From Solicola gregarius (lineage in GTDB: Bacteria; Actinomycetota; Actinomycetes; Propionibacteriales; Nocardioidaceae), in contig NZ_CP094970.1 in assembly GCF_025790165.1 (NCBI RefSeq), positions 1,798,001 to 1,862,000 on the forward strand: 64,000 nucleotides of DNA, read 5' to 3'. Under the pieces are notes generated by a model. That model was given only the letters and a program-made list of their open reading frames with translations. It was not told where the DNA came from and ran no database searches. Within the stretch, counting starts at the first letter, position 1; every line of letters starts with the position of its first letter. Below are positions 17,305 through 26,013 of the stretch, piece by piece. The position numbers and the translations under genes are program-made.

Positions 17305-17322
17305 CGGACGTAGATTGCCTGG

Positions 17323-18736
17323 ATGAGCACCCGTGCGTACCGCACCGAGAACACGAATGGCATCACCAACGGCGGCGTGTCTTTCTGGTACGACCAGATC
17401 GGCATCCCCGAGCGCGCGCCCGCGCTGGCCGGCGACACCACCGCCGATGTCTGCATCGTCGGCGCGGGGCTGACCGGCCTGTGGACCGCGTACTACCTTG
17501 CCAAACAACGGCCCGATCTGCGCATCGTGCTGCTGGAGAAGGAGTTCGCGGGCTACGGCGCGTCGGGCCGCAACGGCGGCTGGCTGTCGGCGGAGGTCGC
17601 CGGCAACCTCGAAGCGGTACGCGAAGACGGGCGGCCGCGAAGGAGTCACCCGCCTCGTACGCGAGATGGAGTCGGCCGTCGACGAGGTGATCGGCGTCTG
17701 CGCCGCGGAGGGTGTCGACGCCGACATCGTCAAGGACGGTGTGCTCCACGTCGCCCGATCGGAGCCGCAGCTCGCCCGGCTGGAGGCGACACTCGCCGCG
17801 AATGCGGAGTGGGGCATCGACGAGACCCACGAGCGGCGGCTGTCGCGTGCCGAGGTACGCGACCGGGTGCGCGTCGAGGGCGCCCTCGGCGCGATCTACA
17901 GCCCGCACTGCGCACGAGTACAGCCGGCGAAGCTCGTCCAGGGCGTCGCCGCGGCAGTGCGTCGGCTCGGGGTCACGATCTACGAGGGCACCGAAGTCAC
18001 GGCGATCGAGGCCGGTCGCGCGGTGACGGGGCGCGGCGTCGTGCGCGCCGAGTACGTGCTGCGCTGCCTCGAGGGGTACACCGCGAGCGTCTCCGGTCGG
18101 CGCCGCGAATGGCTGCCGATGAACTCCTCGATGATCGCAACGGAGCCGCTGCCCGCCCAGGTGTGGGACGAGATCGGCTGGTCGGGTGCCGAGCTCGTCG
18201 GCGACAATGCGAATGCGTACAGCTACGCGCAGCGCACGGCCGACGGCCGGATCGCCATCGGCGGCCGGGGCCGGCCCTACCGCTTCGGCTCGCGTACCGA
18301 CACCGACGGCGTGACCCAGGCGTGGACCATCGAGTCGCTGCGGGCGATCCTGCACAGTCAGTTCCCCGCGACGTACGGCCTGCCGGTCGCGCACGCGTGG
18401 TGCGGCGTGCTCGGCGTGCCGCGCGACTGGTGCGCGAGCGTGACCCTCGACCGCTCGTCGGGGCTCGGCTGGGCAGGCGGGTACGTCGGCAGCGGGCTCA
18501 CCACGACGAACCTCGCCGGGCGCACCCTCGCGGACCTCGTGCTCGGCCACGACTCCGACCTCGTTTCGCTGCCGTGGACCGATCGTCACGTTCGGCCATG
18601 GGAGCCAGAACCCCTGCGCTGGCTGGGAGTTCAGTCGATGTACACGCTGTACAGAGAGGCCGACCGGCGGGAGGCCGCGGGGCTTCGGAGGCCGAGCCGA
18701 ATCAGCCGGTTCGCGAACCTACTGACCGGTCGCTGA
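17323..18736 (+). pseudogene. FAD-dependent amine/amino acid oxidoreductase, frameshifted
   Basis: The frame starting ATG 17323 gives a DadA-like N terminus with DVCIVGAGLTGLWTAYYLAK and GYGASGRNGGWLS, then loses similarity near 17620. A second frame (one base forward) carries on from RYAKTGGREGVTRLVREM to the C-terminal GGYVGSGLTTTNLAGRTLAD and a stop at 18736. Joined, the two give a full-length protein of about 470 residues like gamma-glutamylputrescine oxidase. One extra base near 17615-17640 explains the break. It may be a real inactivating mutation or a sequencing error. It is followed by a second oxidoreductase gene 42 bases on. Confidence 0.85.
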
Positions 18737-18778
18737 ACCCCTCGCGAGGCGCCGTTGCCGAAAAGTTATGGTGGCCGC

Positions 18779-20050
18779 ATGATGAGCGAACTCGGTCGCA
18801 ATGGCGCGACCCCTCGGCGGGTGGCTGTCGTCGGCGGCGGCATGGTCGGACTCTCCACAGCGTGGTTCCTGCAGGACCGTGGCGTCGAGGTCACGGTGTA
18901 CGAGCGCGACCACGTCGCGGCGGGCTCCTCCTGGGGCAACGCGGGCTGGCTGACACCGGCGCTGACCGTTCCCCTGCCCGAGCCCTCGGTACTCACGTAC
19001 GGCGTGAAGGCCGTCCTCAGCCCGAGCTCGCCGGTGTACGTACCGGTGAGCGCTGACCCCGGCCTGCTGCGGTTCCTGAGCGGCTTCACCCGGGCCAGCA
19101 CGGCACGCCGTTGGCGGCGCAGCCTGCGCGCGTACGCACCGGTGAGCCGGCGCGCGCTCGAGTCGTTCGACCTGCTCGCCAAGGCCGGCGTCGACTCCCC
19201 GACGCGCGAGACGGAGGCGTTCCTCGCCTGCTTCACCGACGCGAAGGCACGCGAGCACCTGGTCCACGAGCTGGACGAGGTACGGGCCTCGGGGCAGGAC
19301 GTCGCGTACGACCTGCTCAACGGTGACGAGGCGCGCCGGATCACTCCCGCGCTGTCCGAGCGGGTCGGTGCCGCGGTACGCCTGCGCGGCCAGCGATTCA
19401 TCAACCCGCCGGAGTACGTCGCGGCCCTTGCCGCTTCGGTACGCGAGCGTGGCGGCACGATTCTCGAGGGAACCGGCGTCGACGAGATCCGCGACGACCG
19501 CGACGGTGTCGTCCTCGACCTCGGCGGCGGCCGTACCGAGCGGCACGATGCCGTCGTCGCGGCGACGGGCACCTGGCTCGGCAAGCTGGCCCGCCCGTTC
19601 GGCGTCCGCAAGGTCGTACAGGCCGGCCGTGGCTACAGCTTCACGGTCCCGGCGGACGTACTTCCGGAGAATCCCGTCTACCTGCCCGACCAGCGGGTGG
19701 CGTGCACGCCGCTCGGCGACCGGCTGCGGGTCGCGGGGATGATGGAGTTCCGTCGCCCGGACGTCCCGATCGACCCCCGCCGGATCGAGGCGATCGTCGA
19801 GGCGGCTCGCCCGATGTTCGGCCCCGGTGTCGACTTCGACGACCGTCGCAGCGAGTGGGTCGGTTCGCGTCCGTGCACCGCCGACGGTCTGCCGCTGATC
19901 GGCCCGACGCGATCGCCGCGGGTGTACGCGGCGGGCGGACACGGCATGTGGGGCATCGTGCTCGGCCCGTTGACGGGCCAGCTGATCGCCGAGGCGATCA
20001 CGAGCGGTCGTACGCCCGCCGAACTGACCCCCTTCGACCCGCTGCGCTGA
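18779..20050 (+). CDS. FAD-dependent oxidoreductase, DadA-like
   Basis: A 423-residue flavoprotein of the glycine/D-amino acid oxidase family. The FAD site VAVVGGGMVGLSTAWFLQDR is at residue 15, with AAGSSWGNAGWLTPALTVPL after it and the C-terminal flavin contacts TADGLPLIGPT and YAAGGHGMWGIVLGP. It would deaminate a D-amino acid or oxidise a secondary amine and pass electrons to a quinone or oxygen. I chose the first ATG of the ATGATG pair. It sits 42 bases after the frameshifted relative, so both may have acted on related amines. Confidence 0.91.
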   Translation: MMSELGRNGATPRRVAVVGGGMVGLSTAWFLQDRGVEVTVYERDHVAAGSSWGNAGWLTPALTVPLPEPSVLTYGVKAVLSPSSPVYVPVSADPGLLRFLSGFTRASTARRWRRSLRAYAPVSRRALESFDLLAKAGVDSPTRETEAFLACFTDAKAREHLVHELDEVRASGQDVAYDLLNGDEARRITPALSERVGAAVRLRGQRFINPPEYVAALAASVRERGGTILEGTGVDEIRDDRDGVVLDLGGGRTERHDAVVAATGTWLGKLARPFGVRKVVQAGRGYSFTVPADVLPENPVYLPDQRVACTPLGDRLRVAGMMEFRRPDVPIDPRRIEAIVEAARPMFGPGVDFDDRRSEWVGSRPCTADGLPLIGPTRSPRVYAAGGHGMWGIVLGPLTGQLIAEAITSGRTPAELTPFDPLR

Positions 20051-20074
20051 GTCGACACCGCTCGGCGGCAGGAC

Positions 20075-20485
20075 TCAATCCGGCAACAGGTCGAGCTCGC
20101 GCATCCTGATCGTCGCCGTGAGACGGTCGTGTACGTCCAACTTGGCGTACGCATGCTCGAGATGCTTGCGTACCGTCGCGGCCGAGATCTCAAGCCGGCG
20201 TGCGATCTGCTGGGCGCTCATGCCGCCGGCGAGCAGCGTGAGCACGTCGCGTTCGCGCGCCGTGAGCGCCACCGGCGGCGCCGAGACGACCGGCCGCAGA
20301 TGCGCGCTGATCAACTCCAACGCCGCCGCGAGATACTGCTGGCACGCACCGCATTCGCGAAGCTCGGGAGTCGCTGCGAGCCGCTCGACGATGTCGGGCA
20401 GCAGGTCGGAGATGCTCGACACGAGCGCCGGCTCGGCAATTGCCCCCAGAGCGGCGGTGCTCGACTCTCCCGCTGTAGCAGTCAT
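20075..20485 (-). CDS. Small LuxR-type helix-turn-helix regulator
   Basis: A 136-residue protein with a C-terminal LuxR/GerE DNA-binding domain, LTARERDVLTLLAGGMSAQQ then IARRLEISAATVRKHLEHAY, around residues 75-125. No receiver or PAS domain fits in the first 70 residues, which are helical and hold a CGACQ pair of cysteines. The start at 20485 is favoured by GGGAGG six bases upstream. It is divergent from the ScyD/ScyE-like gene, so that promoter is a candidate target. Whether the CxxC binds a metal or is redox-active is not known. Confidence 0.85.
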   Translation of the reverse strand: MTATAGESSTAALGAIAEPALVSSISDLLPDIVERLAATPELRECGACQQYLAAALELISAHLRPVVSAPPVALTARERDVLTLLAGGMSAQQIARRLEISAATVRKHLEHAYAKLDVHDRLTATIRMRELDLLPD

Positions 20486-20617
20486 CTTCGCCCTCCCCGC
20501 TACGCCAAAGAGCGTATAGCGATGACGAGCGGCGCTGCGTACCTTTCCGATAAATGCCGCGTAACTTGACCCGTTTAGTGACGGAACGCGCATCAACGCT
20601 TACCCATTGGAGTCTCG

Positions 20618-21739
20618 ATGAACACCAGAACCCTTAGTACGCGGGTGATCCCCAGTGCGCTGGGCGTGCTCGCCCTCGCTGGGTCGACAGTGGCGGCCGC
20701 CGATGCCGACCAGAGCCCGCCGGATCAAGCCAAGATGGCCAAACACAAGGTCATCGCCGACGAGCTCGACAACCCTCGGCAGCTCTCGCTGACTCCTGGT
20801 GGAAAGCTCCTGGTCGCTCAGGCTGGGCACGGGTCGTACGACCCGGCGAACTGCATCGGCGAGGGCGAGGAAGCTCAATGCGTCGGCGCCACCGGCAAGA
20901 TCACCGTGATCGACTCGGGCGACCGATGGAACCCGATTGCGCATCTGCTGTCGGCGGCCGGTCCGGACGGTACGTTCGCGGTCGGCAGCGACGGCGCAAG
21001 CAAGCGCCGAGGGGGTCCGTACTACGCGATCATCACGTACGCGCCGCCCGACCTGATGCCCGAAGGAGTGCCGGGCGAGCAGGCCGGGAAGCTCATCGCC
21101 AAGAAGCCCGGCGGCAAGGCCCATGTGGTTGCCGACATCTCGAAGTACGAGGAGAACCACGATCCCGACGGCGAAGGTGTCGAGTCCAACCCGTACTCGG
21201 TTCTTGCGCAGAAGAAGCGGGTCCTCGTCGCCGATGCGGCCGGAGACACCGTCTATCAGGTTCGGAAGGGCAAGGTCCGGGTCTTTCACAAGATGAAGGA
21301 GTACGGCAAGAAGGTCGACGCAGTGCCGACGTCGCTCGCGACGGACGCACGCACGGGCAACATCCTCGTCGGCGAGCTGCACTCGGAGATGCCGGGCAAG
21401 GCCAAGGTGTGGTCACTGAAGCAGAACGGCAAGGTCGCGCGTACGTGGAAGGGCTTCACGACCGTCACCGGCGTGGCGCGTGCGAAGAACGGCACGCTTT
21501 ACGTGAGCGAGCTGTTCGGCGGCACGTGCGGGTTCGAGGACATCCCGACGTGCTTCCCGGGTCGGGTCGTGCGGGTGCTCCCGAACGGCAAGCGCAAGGC
21601 GTACGCAGTCCCGTTCCCCGCGGGCGTCGTCGTGAAGCACGGCAAGCCGTACGTCGCGGCGTTCTCGATCGCCCCGTCGACGGGTGCGATGGGCAATCCC
21701 AACTGGAACGGCCAGATCTGGCGCCTCAACCAACGGTGA
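20618..21739 (+). CDS. ScyD/ScyE family secreted beta-propeller protein
   Basis: A 373-residue exported protein: signal MNTRTLSTRVIPSALGVLAL..VAAADA, then six or so NHL-like blades such as LDNPRQLSLTPGGKLLVAQA, VPTSLATDARTGNILVGELH and VTGVARAKNGTLYVSELFGG. The ScyD/ScyE family is named after cyanobacterial scytonemin-cluster proteins, but actinobacterial members are lone secreted proteins of unknown ligand. Lysine is unusually frequent. A TTGACC hexamer at about 20568 is a possible -35 element. Confidence 0.85.
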   Translation: MNTRTLSTRVIPSALGVLALAGSTVAAADADQSPPDQAKMAKHKVIADELDNPRQLSLTPGGKLLVAQAGHGSYDPANCIGEGEEAQCVGATGKITVIDSGDRWNPIAHLLSAAGPDGTFAVGSDGASKRRGGPYYAIITYAPPDLMPEGVPGEQAGKLIAKKPGGKAHVVADISKYEENHDPDGEGVESNPYSVLAQKKRVLVADAAGDTVYQVRKGKVRVFHKMKEYGKKVDAVPTSLATDARTGNILVGELHSEMPGKAKVWSLKQNGKVARTWKGFTTVTGVARAKNGTLYVSELFGGTCGFEDIPTCFPGRVVRVLPNGKRKAYAVPFPAGVVVKHGKPYVAAFSIAPSTGAMGNPNWNGQIWRLNQR

Positions 21740-21827
21740 GGAGAGAGTTCTGGCCCCGCGGCGAGAGAATCCCGGCACTCGTCGCGGGCCAGAATCCTCT
21801 CGTCACAGGGCCAGAATCCTCTCGTCA
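21739..21827. repeat. Convergent-terminator palindrome with a duplicated arm (family E)
   Basis: GAGAGAGTTCTGGCCCCGCG pairs with CGCGGGCCAGAATCCTCTC around a loop near 21770. The right arm is then repeated: GGGCCAGAATCCTCTCGTCA occurs at 21786 and again about 22 bases later. The element fills the gap between the ScyD-like gene and the convergent fadB stop at 21831. Confidence 0.7.
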
Positions 21828-21830
21828 GCG

Positions 21831-24023
21831 TTACTGGGCGAAGGTCTCGCGCTTCTCGGCCTTCTCGAGCAGCAGGGTCGGCGGGGCGAAGCGCTCGCCG
21901 TACGCCTTCTCGAACTCGACGGCCCGCTCGACGAATCCGGCCGCGCCGCCGACGTACCCGTCGATGTACTGCAGCGCGCCGCCGTAGTTGGGCGGGAAGC
22001 CGATGCCCATGATCGAGCCGATGTTGGCGTCCGCGACCGTACGCAGCACGCCCTCCTCGAGGCAGCGCACCGTCTCGATGGCCATGATGAACGTCATCCG
22101 CTCCTGGATATCGGCCAACGACATCTCGACGTCGTCGCGTACGAAGCTGTCCCACAGACCCGGCCAGAGGTACTTCTTGCCCTCCGCCGGGTACTCGTAG
22201 AACCCCGCACCCGCGGCCTTGCCCTTACGGTCGAACTCGCCGACCAGGGTGTCGATCACCTTCATCGCCGGGTGATCGCCGAACGCGAAGCCCTCGGCCT
22301 CCGCGGCCGCCTTGGCCTCGCCGTTGATCTTCTGGGTCAACGTCAGCGCGACCTCGTCGATCATCGCCAGCGGCGGCGCAGGGAATCCCTTGAGGGTCGC
22401 GGCCCGCTCGATGGTGACCGGGTTGACACCCTCGCCGAGCATCGCCGCACCCTCCATCACGAGGGTTCCGAAGACGCGTGAGGTGAAGAAGCCGCGCGAG
22501 TCGTTGACCACGATCGGCGTCTTCTTGATCTGCTTGGCGAAGTCGATAGCGCGCGCGATCGCCTCGTCGCCCGTACGTTCGCCGGCGATGATCTCGACGA
22601 GCGGCATCTTGTCGACCGGCGAGAAGAAGTGGATCCCGATGAAGTCGTCGGGACGCTTCACCCCGGTCGCGAGCTCGGTGATCGGCAGGGTCGAGGTGTT
22701 CGATCCCAGCAATGCGTCCGGCTTGACGATCGGCTCGAGCTCGGCGAACACCTGATGCTTCAGGTCGACCGACTCGAAGACCGCCTCGACAACGAAGTCA
22801 CAGCCCTCGAGGTCGGCGTAGTCGGCCGTCGGCGTGATCCTGGCCAGGATCTCGTCGCGCTTCTCCTGCGTCATGCGGCCCTTCTCGACCTGCTTGTCGA
22901 GGAGCTTCGTCGAGTACGCCTTGCCCTTCTCGGCCGCTTCGACGCTGACGTCCTTGAGCATGACGTCGATGCCGACCTTCGCCGAAACGTAGGCGATGCC
23001 CGCGCCCATCATGCCGGCGCCGAGGACGGCGAGCTTGGTCGCCTTCGTCTGCTCGATGCCCTCGGGGCGTGAGCCGCCGGCGTTGATCGCCTGCAGGTCG
23101 AAGAAGAATGCCTGCGTCATGTTCTTGAACGTCTGCTTGGTGATCAGGTCGACGAGGTAGCGCGACTCGATGCGAGTCGCGGTGTCGAAGTCGACCTGGG
23201 CGCCTTCGACCGCCGCGCTCATGATGTTGCGCGGAGCGGTGTACGGCGCACCCTTCGTCTGCTTGCGCAGCGTCGACGGGAATGCCGGCAGGAACTGCGC
23301 GAGCTTCGGCGACGACGGCGTACCGCCCGGCAGCTTGTACCCCTCGCGATCCCACGGCTGGGTCGCGGCGTCTGCGTTGTCGGTGTTGGCGTCGATCCAG
23401 GCACGAGCCGCGGGTACGAGAGCGTCCGCGTCGTCGACCAGCTCGTCGACCAACCCGGCCTTGAGCGCGCGTTCGGGCTTCATCTGCGGCCCTTGGAGCA
23501 GCACATTCATCAGCGCTTCCTGCAGGCCGAACATCCGCACCGTACGGGTGACTCCGCCGCCGCCCGGGAGCAGCCCGAGGGTCACCTCGGGCAGGCCGAA
23601 CAGCGACTTGCCGTCGTTGACGGCGATCCGGCGATGGCAGGCGAGCGCGATCTCGAGGCCGCCGCCGAGCGCGGTGCCGTTGAGTGCCGCGACGACCGGC
23701 TTGCCGATCGTCTCGATCGTGCGCAGTTGCCGCTTGACCGTCTCGACCTCCTCGAAGACGGACTGCGCGTTGTCCGGCGTCGCCTGGATCATCGTGTGCA
23801 GGTCGCCGCCGGCGAAGAACGTCTTCTTCGCGCTGGTGATCACAACGCCCTTGATGCGCTCGCGATCGGAGCTCAACTGGTCGACGGCGCGCCCCATCGA
23901 GGCGACGTACGCGGCGTTCATCGTGTTGGCGCGCTGTGCCGGATCGTCGAGCGTGAGCGTGGCGATGCCGTCGGCGTCGAGCTCGTAGCGGACCGCTTCG
24001 GCCGTAGTGGTGGTCTCAGTCAT
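21831..24023 (-). CDS. fadB: Beta-oxidation trifunctional alpha subunit (enoyl-CoA hydratase / 3-hydroxyacyl-CoA dehydrogenase)
   Basis: A 730-residue multifunctional enzyme. The crotonase domain (residues 1-220) has KKTFFAGGDLHTMIQ and ALNGTALGGGLEIALACHRR; the NAD domain begins VLGAGMMGAGIAYVSAKVG near 340 and has FIGIHFFSPVDKMPLVEII (catalytic His) near 470; the two C-terminal dehydrogenase repeats follow. It hydrates enoyl-CoAs and oxidises 3-hydroxyacyl-CoAs. Length and order match mycobacterial FadB, which forms a complex with FadA. The gene follows fadA by 19 bases. Confidence 0.95.
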   Translation of the reverse strand: MTETTTTAEAVRYELDADGIATLTLDDPAQRANTMNAAYVASMGRAVDQLSSDRERIKGVVITSAKKTFFAGGDLHTMIQATPDNAQSVFEEVETVKRQLRTIETIGKPVVAALNGTALGGGLEIALACHRRIAVNDGKSLFGLPEVTLGLLPGGGGVTRTVRMFGLQEALMNVLLQGPQMKPERALKAGLVDELVDDADALVPAARAWIDANTDNADAATQPWDREGYKLPGGTPSSPKLAQFLPAFPSTLRKQTKGAPYTAPRNIMSAAVEGAQVDFDTATRIESRYLVDLITKQTFKNMTQAFFFDLQAINAGGSRPEGIEQTKATKLAVLGAGMMGAGIAYVSAKVGIDVMLKDVSVEAAEKGKAYSTKLLDKQVEKGRMTQEKRDEILARITPTADYADLEGCDFVVEAVFESVDLKHQVFAELEPIVKPDALLGSNTSTLPITELATGVKRPDDFIGIHFFSPVDKMPLVEIIAGERTGDEAIARAIDFAKQIKKTPIVVNDSRGFFTSRVFGTLVMEGAAMLGEGVNPVTIERAATLKGFPAPPLAMIDEVALTLTQKINGEAKAAAEAEGFAFGDHPAMKVIDTLVGEFDRKGKAAGAGFYEYPAEGKKYLWPGLWDSFVRDDVEMSLADIQERMTFIMAIETVRCLEEGVLRTVADANIGSIMGIGFPPNYGGALQYIDGYVGGAAGFVERAVEFEKAYGERFAPPTLLLEKAEKRETFAQ

Positions 24024-24042
24024 GTGTGAAGTCCTCTGCTCG

Positions 24043-25254
24043 TTAGAGACGCTCGATGACGGTGGCGACTCCCATGCCACCGCCGACGCACAGGGTGGCC
24101 AGGCCGTATCTCTGGTCGCGGCGCTCGAGCTCGTCGATCAGCGTGCCGAGGATCATCGCGCCGGTCGCGCCGAGCGGATGACCCATCGCGATCGCGCCCC
24201 CGTTGACGTTCACGATGTCGTGCGGCACCGAGAGGTCCTGCATGAAGCGCATGACGACGCCGGCGAACGCCTCGTTCATCTCGATCAGGTCGATGTCGCC
24301 GACCTCGAGGCCGGCCTTGGCGAGTGCCTTGCGGCTCGCCGGCGCCGGACCGGTCAGCATGATCGTCGGCTCCGAACCGCTCACGGCGGTGGAGAGGACG
24401 CGCGCACGCGGCGTGAGGCCGTTGCGCTTGCCGGCGTCCTCGCTGCCGACCGCGACGATCGCCGCACCGTCGACGATGCCCGAGGAGTTGCCGGCGTGAT
24501 GGACGTGGTTGATCCGCTCGACCTCGGTGTACTTCTCCAGCGCGACGGAGTCGAACCCGGCGAAGTCACCCAACGCCTCGAACGACGGCTTGAGGCCGGC
24601 GAGGCTCTCGACGGTCGTGCCCGCGCGTACGAACTCGTCGTGGTCGAGGATGGTGAGGCCGTTGCGATCCTTCACCGGAATGACCGACTTGGCGAAGTAG
24701 CCGTTGGCGATCGCCTTCGCCGCCCGCGCCTGCGACTCGGCTGCATACGTGTCGACGTCGGTACGCGACCAGCCGCCGATCGTTGCGATCAGGTCGGCAC
24801 CGATGCCCTGCGGGACGAAGTCGGTGGTGAACGCCGTCTCGGGGTCCATCGCCCACGCGCCGCCGTCGGAGGCCATCGGCACGCGGCTCATCGACTCCAC
24901 GCCGCCGGCGAGGATCAGGTCTTCCCAGCCGGAGCGGATGCGCTGCGACGCCTGGTTCACCGCCTCCAGGCCGGACGCACAGAAGCGGCTGAGCTGGACG
25001 CCGGCAACGGTGTAGGGGAGACCGGCCGCGAGCGCGGCGGTCTTGGCGATATCGCTGCCCTGGTCACCGATCGGGGTGACGCAGCCGAGCACGAGGTCCT
25101 CGATCTGCTCGGCATCGAGCTGCGGGTTGCGGGCCTGGATCTCGTGCAGCAGGCCGGTGACCAGGCTGATCGGCTTCACTTCGTGCAGCGACCCGGTCTT
25201 CTTGCCGCGACCCCGCGGAGTGCGGATCGCGTCGTAGATATACGCCTCGGTCAT
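24043..25254 (-). CDS. fadA: Acetyl-CoA acyltransferase (thiolase), beta-oxidation
   Basis: A 403-residue thiolase, the same length as mycobacterial Fad[15 protein letters not shown] near residue 90 has the nucleophilic cysteine; NEAFAG near 320, [15 protein letters not shown] near 350 and CVGGGMG near 385 supply the catalytic histidines and second cysteine. It cleaves 3-ketoacyl-CoA with CoA, pairing with the FadB encoded next. The start is the ATG at 25254. About 100 bases upstream lies the GTGACA-N7-TGTCAC operator. Confidence 0.96.
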   Translation of the reverse strand: MTEAYIYDAIRTPRGRGKKTGSLHEVKPISLVTGLLHEIQARNPQLDAEQIEDLVLGCVTPIGDQGSDIAKTAALAAGLPYTVAGVQLSRFCASGLEAVNQASQRIRSGWEDLILAGGVESMSRVPMASDGGAWAMDPETAFTTDFVPQGIGADLIATIGGWSRTDVDTYAAESQARAAKAIANGYFAKSVIPVKDRNGLTILDHDEFVRAGTTVESLAGLKPSFEALGDFAGFDSVALEKYTEVERINHVHHAGNSSGIVDGAAIVAVGSEDAGKRNGLTPRARVLSTAVSGSEPTIMLTGPAPASRKALAKAGLEVGDIDLIEMNEAFAGVVMRFMQDLSVPHDIVNVNGGAIAMGHPLGATGAMILGTLIDELERRDQRYGLATLCVGGGMGVATVIERL

Positions 25255-25352
25255 GACCAGCCCTTCGGTTTCGGCGATGTCTCGGGCGCGTACGCCCGGG
25301 CACAGTCAAAGTTACTGCCCAGTAGCGCACGGCGCAAACCGTCGCCACCATT

Positions 25353-25371
25353 GTGACACCGTTACTGTCAC
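25353..25371. promoter_or_regulatory. GTGACA-N7-TGTCAC operator upstream of fadA
   Basis: Perfect six-base arms GTGACA and TGTCAC are separated by CCGTTAC. The same element occurs at 31379-31397 and, with two mismatches, at 31471-31489, all before acyl-CoA or hydrolase genes. An additional small palindrome, ACTGCCCAGT, lies between this site and the fadA start. The regulator is not identifiable from the window. Confidence 0.65.
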
Positions 25372-25419
25372 GGTGGCCAGGCTCGGGCGCTGTGGCGGCG
25401 CTCACGCCGACGCTTCGGA

Positions 25420-25466
25420 GTCGGTGTGGGATAGCTGGACACCTATTCCATCAATCGCACACCGAC
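25420..25466. repeat. Family B palindrome between fadA promoter and lipoprotein gene
   Basis: Arms GTCGGTGTGGGATAGCTGGA (25420-25439) and TCCATCAATCGCACACCGAC (25447-25466) pair with three mismatches around loop CACCTAT. Nearly the same sequence occurs at 37156-37210. It lies between the fadA promoter and the end of the lipoprotein gene and is a probable terminator for the latter transcript. Confidence 0.75.
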
Positions 25467-25497
25467 GCCCGGAAGGAGCGGGTCAGTCCGCCGGCGT

Positions 25498-25995
25498 CTA
25501 GTCCGCAGGTTCGCGGATGCGGAGCAGACCGGGCGGCCCGTTGGGATGCGCGGGGGTGATCTCGGCCGCCGGACTGAACGCGTTGGTGCCGTTCCAGGTG
25601 AGCAGGTCGGGTGCGACGGAGATGGCGCGGAGCACCTCGCCGTCGCGTACGAAAACGAGCAGGTTTCCGGCCGTGTAGTAGTACTTCTCGCTCAGCACCG
25701 CACTGCCGACGTCGTCGGCGATCTTCTCCGCCGACGCCCCTTCGGAGTACACGTACACGTTGTCCCAGGTGAAGTTGGTCAGCCGAGCGAGCTCACGTGT
25801 CTCACCGCGCTTACTCATACCGACGATGGTCGCCGACAGCCGCTCGTCGTACTCGACCGCCGACCCGCTCGAACTGTTCACGTCGCCGCCGTTCTCTCCA
25901 TCGGACTTGGACCCACATCCCGTCGTCACCGCGCAGATCGCCGCGAGCACGGCGATCAGGGCCGCTGAGGCTCTCATGCGCGCGAGCCTACGCAT
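25498..25995 (-). CDS. Putative lipoprotein next to a DUF6973 protein
   Basis: A 165-residue protein with a lipoprotein signal: basic start MRRLARMRASAALIAVLAA and lipobox VTTGC near residue 27, so it should be anchored to the outer face of the membrane. The mature part is acidic and mixed, with no family I recognise (ELARLTNFTWDNVYVYSEGA is typical). It begins 18 bases after the DUF6973 gene on the same strand. An ATG at 25977 is an alternative start. By position it could be a membrane-tethered partner or immunity protein for the DUF6973 protein. Confidence 0.75.
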   Translation of the reverse strand: MRRLARMRASAALIAVLAAICAVTTGCGSKSDGENGGDVNSSSGSAVEYDERLSATIVGMSKRGETRELARLTNFTWDNVYVYSEGASAEKIADDVGSAVLSEKYYYTAGNLLVFVRDGEVLRAISVAPDLLTWNGTNAFSPAAEITPAHPNGPPGLLRIREPAD

Positions 25996-26013
25996 TCGGC
26001 ACCGCGGATCGAA

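Noticed and set aside
25353-25371. CRP/GlxR-type binding site for the GTGACA palindrome
   Set aside because: CRP/GlxR sites are TGTGA-N6-TCACA; here the corresponding half-sites are 11 bases apart, so the geometry is wrong.
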